A stretch of DNA of 64,000 nt from Candidatus Poribacteria bacterium (GTDB lineage Bacteria > Poribacteria > WGA-4E > WGA-3G). Made by a program: the position numbers and the translations under genes. Positions 60,623 through 64,000 of this stretch are shown here, piece after piece. Under the pieces are notes generated by a model. That model was not told where the DNA came from. It was given only the letters and a program-made list of their open reading frames with translations, and made no database searches. The stretch is taken from the NCBI GenBank assembly GCA_022827625.1, contig JAJEIE010000019.1:369181-433180 (forward strand), written 5' to 3'. Position 1 is the stretch's first letter. The number at the start of each line of letters is the position of its first letter.

Positions 60623-61429
60623 TTATGTTTCCCAATCTTTATGCCAAATAAGCGTATTTTGCGTGTCGTTGTTAAGCACGTCGCCTATTTCCAGTGCGTT
60701 AAAATAGTCTTCCGGCAGGATATTCCGCTTCCCGTTAAACGTGCATCCGTCCGGCATGAAACCACACGTCATCGCTCTGCGGTGATGGATTGTCATGTTC
60801 GCACCCGCACCGTGTGCGACAAGTCCGTTATGCCAGACAATAGAGCCAGCAGGACACGGGGCGCATTGCGGTTCAATCTGCTTCCATTCTGGATAGACAT
60901 TGAACAGTTCACCGATGTTTATGCCAATTCCGACATTATCAAAACGTGCTGTCTTATGCGTCCCCGGCAGATACCACATGCATCCGTTAGCGAGAGTGGC
61001 ATCGTCCAACGCAACCCAGAAAGAGACTGCGTCCCGTGAGTCAAACGACCAGTAGGGTACGTCAAGGTGCCACGCCGTTGGATTGCCGTGCGGGGGTTTA
61101 ATCAGAGCCTGATCGTGCCATATACGCATGCCGTCAGTATCTGCGAGTTGTGCTGCCATCTTACCGAGCCTCGGATCGTGAACGAGTTTCCGCATCCCGG
61201 CGTGTGTATCTGACAGACGGAGACACTGTGTAAAGACGCGGGCGTAAAATTGCTTAGCGTCCATCTGGTTCGTCATAAATTCGACTGAATTTCCGAGCCG
61301 TTCTTCAACAGATTCATCCGTGCAGCGTCGCCATTCTGCTAATTCCTCGGTATCAAGGAAGTTCTCAATAGCGAGATAGCCGTTTTCCCGATAAAAGTTA
61401 ATTTGTGATTCGGTGAGTTCGTTCTGCAT
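60623..61429 (-). CDS. phytanoyl-CoA dioxygenase (PhyH) family protein 3
   Basis: A 268-residue Fe(II)/2-oxoglutarate oxygenase. The iron HxD pair is in TAWHLDVPYW (about residues 117-126), the structural stretch NGCMWYLPGTHKTARF follows (about 150-165), and the distal His is in VWHNGLVAHGAGANMT, with an Arg in HHRRAMTCGF as the 2-oxoglutarate anchor (about 210-235). The start at MQNELTES (61429) is chosen because AAGGAGAAGG lies about 9 nt upstream; the frame continues to 61516 without support. It has its own promoter (61488-61516). Confidence 0.87.
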   Translation of the reverse strand: MQNELTESQINFYRENGYLAIENFLDTEELAEWRRCTDESVEERLGNSVEFMTNQMDAKQFYARVFTQCLRLSDTHAGMRKLVHDPRLGKMAAQLADTDGMRIWHDQALIKPPHGNPTAWHLDVPYWSFDSRDAVSFWVALDDATLANGCMWYLPGTHKTARFDNVGIGINIGELFNVYPEWKQIEPQCAPCPAGSIVWHNGLVAHGAGANMTIHHRRAMTCGFMPDGCTFNGKRNILPEDYFNALEIGDVLNNDTQNTLIWHKDWET

Positions 61430-61487
61430 TCGCCACCTTCTCCTTCCCATTCTTTTTCTCATAGGTTTACAAATGATGCATAATGAA

Positions 61488-61516
61488 ATTGTATCATATA
61501 AGCCGTAAATAGACAA
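61488..61516 (-). promoter_or_regulatory. sigma70-type promoter of PhyH 3
   Basis: On the minus strand TTGTCT (61516-61511) and TACAAT (61493-61488) are separated by 17 bp, a good -35/-10 pair. It lies about 60 bp upstream of the ATG at 61429 and downstream of the terminator at 61535-61557. Confidence 0.55.
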
Positions 61517-61534
61517 AAGAAAAATAGAGGTTGC

Positions 61535-61557
61535 AAAAAAATAAGCCCCATAGGGGC
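61535..61557 (-). terminator. intrinsic terminator on the minus strand
   Basis: On the minus strand GCCCC-TAT-GGGGC (61557-61545) is followed by TTATTTTTTT (ending at 61535). It would stop leftward transcription coming from the CRISPR array before the PhyH gene. Confidence 0.75.
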
Positions 61558-61708
61558 AGCATCACAGGTAAGTATTCCGCGAAGGTTCTATCTTCTTGGA
61601 TGTTTATTTTTTAGCTCACATTAATCGAGGTTCTTTTAATTTCAATCGCCACTTTTTCACTGATTTATCGACACTTCTATTATATAGGACTTACGTACGC
61701 CACTGGTA

Positions 61709-61729
61709 GGTGCGGTTTTCAACCGCACC
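61709..61729. repeat. perfect GTAG-led hairpin near the CRISPR trailer end
   Basis: GGTGCGGTT-TTC-AACCGCACC, a perfect 9-bp stem (61709-61717 with 61721-61729), preceded by TGGTAG. It resembles the REP-like palindromes elsewhere in the window. Confidence 0.55.
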
Positions 61730-61805
61730 GAATCCTGATAGGAAGTGCCTTCATCATATCAAGATGGGCGTTCTGACACAATTTTACGTAATTCCTGTTA
61801 TATTT

Positions 61806-61842
61806 GTTTCAATCTCGGAATCAAGATACTTTTCTGTTCAAG
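61806..61842 (-). repeat. degenerate terminal CRISPR repeat
   Basis: This 37-bp unit differs from the consensus at six positions (for example CGGAATCAAG in place of CGTAATCGAG), which breaks the internal palindrome. Diverged repeats normally mark the leader-distal, oldest end. Confidence 0.9.
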
Positions 61843-64000
61843 TGTAGCATAGGCTGTTAGCCTGTGTCCTTCCTAAATAGGTTTCAATCTCGTAATCGAG
61901 AATCTTATCTTTTCAAGATATTCGCTGTGGTTGACGCAAAGTTGCTGGTATCCCGTTTCAATCTCGTAATCGAGAATCTTATCTTTTCAAGTCATACAAC
62001 CGACTTGGTGGAATTATGATAGGTGAAGTTTCAATCTCGTAATCGAGAATCTTATCTTTTCAAGTAACGCCCTGCTTGAGACTCGTAGTGCCTTCTTTCG
62101 TTTCAATCTCGTAATCGAGAATCTTATCTTTTCAAGAAGATGAATGACTACTTTTTTCCCTCCCAACGACAACCAAGTTTCAATCTCGTAATCGAGAATC
62201 TTATCTTTTCAAGGATAAAGACTTGTAGTAGAGGGAGTCTCTATCCCTCAGTTTCAATCTCGTAATCGAGAATCTTATCTTTTCAAGTGGGGATGTTCTT
62301 GGATAGAAAGACATCAATAGGGTATTCGTTTCAATCTCGTAATCGAGAATCTTATCTTTTCAAGAAATCGCTAAAGCGTGTATCGACATATCACGCGGAC
62401 GGGCAGTTTCAATCTCGTAATCGAGAATCTTATCTTTTCAAGAACCCAAACACCTTCTGAATTAGAAGTTATTGGAATTTCAGTTTCAATCTCGTAATCG
62501 AGAATCTTATCTTTTCAAGTCACAACAACATCCGTGAAACCATATGATGTCGTCTCTTGTTTGTTTCAATCTCGTAATCGAGAATCTTATCTTTTCAAGT
62601 CCTTTCGGAGTCGGGGCGATGTGGTAATGTGCGTATGTTTCAATCTCGTAATCGAGAATCTTATCTTTTCAAGCTTAGCTTCCATACATACAGCGACATG
62701 GTGATCATCGTTTCAATCTCGTAATCGAGAATCTTATCTTTTCAAGTAGACATATTCCGTCGCGCGCAGATTGCGATTGACTCGGTTTCAATCTCGTAAT
62801 CGAGAATCTTATCTTTTCAAGACGGTGGCTGCGGCACTGCGGGTCGAACAGTGTGTTGCACGTTTCAATCTCGTAATCGAGAATCTTATCTTTTCAAGGT
62901 TTTTGATAGGGAAACAGATTGACAAACGTGCATACCGTTTCAATCTCGTAATCGAGAATCTTATCTTTTCAAGGTTACAGTTTCGGCATCACGGATATAA
63001 CGCCGAGGAGACGATGGTTTCAATCTCGTAATCGAGAATCTTATCTTTTCAAGTCGGTCTCAACCGTGATCGCGTGGGGTGTCAAATTCACGGTTTCAAT
63101 CTCGTAATCGAGAATCTTATCTTTTCAAGCGTTGAAAAACGGTCGGGTCAGACGGATATCAAGCACAAGTTTCAATCTCGTAATCGAGAATCTTATCTTT
63201 TCAAGCCAAACACCAGGTGTTGCGGAAATACTCTATCCGAATGCAATCATGTTTCAATCTCGTAATCGAGAATCTTATCTTTTCAAGTCTTAGCGATCTT
63301 GGTGCCGGATACTCCCGAAACTGAAGTTTCAATCTCGTAATCGAGAATCTTATCTTTTCAAGGACGCAATGATGGAGTGGGCTAAAGGGCATCACAAATA
63401 GTTTCAATCTCGTAATCGAGAATCTTATCTTTTCAAGTTCTCGCAAGGGCAGGATTTTAAATGGCACGCTTAAGTTTCGTTTCAATCTCGTAATCGAGAA
63501 TCTTATCTTTTCAAGGATAGCGCGTTTAGATGGTATTCCCTGCGTGATACTGCGTTTCAATCTCGTAATCGAGAATCTTATCTTTTCAAGAACAGCGAAA
63601 TTATGAGGAGCGGAAAATTATGAGTTTATGTTTCAATCTCGTAATCGAGAATCTTATCTTTTCAAGTTCTACCGTGAAAGCCATTTTTATACCTCAAACT
63701 AATTCTAATCGCGTTTCAATCTCGTAATCGAGAATCTTATCTTTTCAAGCGTTCGGGTTTACTATAATCCTGTGGAATTGGGTACAAGTTTCAATCTCGT
63801 AATCGAGAATCTTATCTTTTCAAGAATAATACGGCGATTGGTAGTTTCGGTGAACGCGTCGTTTCAATCTCGTAATCGAGAATCTTATCTTTTCAAGGAT
63901 AGAATACTGATATTCAATGCGGACAGTTCCGCCGCGTTTCAATCTCGTAATCGAGAATCTTATCTTTTCAAGTATGATACGTCTTCCAATTAAACCTTTG
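61806..64000 (-). CRISPR. CRISPR array, at least 29 repeats, continuing beyond the window
   Basis: A 37-bp repeat (plus strand begins GTTTCAATCTCG and ends TTTTCAAG) occurs 28 times without visible change, from 61881 to 63972. A diverged copy at 61806-61842 starts the array, and a 28-base partial spacer ends the window. Spacers are 35-46 nt and all differ. The repeat holds the palindrome TTCTCG-ATTA-CGAGAA (minus strand). On the minus strand it ends ATTGAAAC, the usual Cas6-generated 5' handle of crRNAs. This and the diverged terminal copy at the left indicate leftward transcription with the leader beyond the right edge. The spacer length range is typical of type III or type I-D/I-B systems. 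No cas gene is present in the window, so the type stays open. Confidence 0.97.

Larger units (their letters stand above)
61430..61805. other. 376-bp intergenic region between PhyH 3 and the CRISPR array
   Basis: No gene is seen. It holds the PhyH promoter (61488-61516), a leftward intrinsic terminator (61535-61557), a perfect GTAG-led hairpin (61709-61729), and no AT-rich leader-like run directly against the array. Confidence 0.7.

Noticed and set aside
61430..61805. CRISPR leader at the left end of the array
   Set aside because: The repeat next to it is diverged, the crRNA handle points the other way, and a leftward terminator is present, so this is the trailer side.
62771..63993. Several open frames across the CRISPR array with repeating FNLVIENLIFS or RNRESYLFK text
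   Set aside because: They are translations of the CRISPR repeat in different frames, not genes.

Overview
The window reads as bacterial chromosome from a Gram-negative, probably marine and possibly sponge-associated lineage. The gene content resembles what is known of Candidatus Poribacteria: several phytanoyl-CoA-dioxygenase-like enzymes, sulfatase-superfamily enzymes, secreted LamG proteins, PQQ-type beta-propellers, Gfo/Idh/MocA dehydrogenases, GH88 and GH32 glycosidases and many toxin-antitoxin pairs. That placement is inferred from content only. No rRNA, tRNA, phage or complete insertion sequence was seen.

Layout. 1-8.2 kb: the end of a secreted LamG-like protein, two tandem RND efflux pumps and a sugar-type dehydrogenase. 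8.3-15 kb: GH88 hydrolase, heptose-phosphate adenylyltransferase, an EF-Tu-like GTPase with broken G motifs, a CoA-ligase-like enzyme, a DUF433/DUF5615 pair and a HemN-like radical SAM protein. 15-24 kb: PQQ propeller, iron ADH, MNT/HEPN pair, dipeptidase, sulfatase, aldehyde dehydrogenase and SMP-30-like propeller. 23.8-32 kb: a selenoprotein-N homologue read through an in-frame UGA, a HicB-like protein, an adenylate-forming enzyme, two PQQ propellers around a lipoprotein, PhyH and LamG. 32-41 kb: TPP enzyme, an AAA ATPase/PIN pair, a methyltransferase, cupin, HAD phosphatase, APH-like kinase and MFS transporter. 41-47 kb: a carbohydrate operon (HAD, Gfo/Idh/MocA, GH32, SDR, AKR). 47-61.4 kb: LamG, Rieske, amidohydrolase, PhyH, a MazE-like/MazF/UvrD-GIY-YIG operon, purL-purQ, a PEP-hydrolase-like barrel, a Thr-type sulfatase-fold enzyme and PhyH. 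61.8-64.0 kb: a CRISPR array running off the right edge, with no cas genes in view.

Most catabolic genes lie in leftward runs with short gaps or 4-nt overlaps and fit uptake and breakdown of sulfated or uronic polysaccharides and small organic acids. The most unusual items are the selenoprotein-N homologue (UGA at 24145-24147), a helicase with a GIY-YIG nuclease inserted in it, the ATPase/PIN pair, a shared C-terminal tail on three secreted proteins, heptanucleotide tandem repeats in intergenic DNA (one of which encodes a lipoprotein signal peptide), and GTAG-flanked REP-like palindromes.
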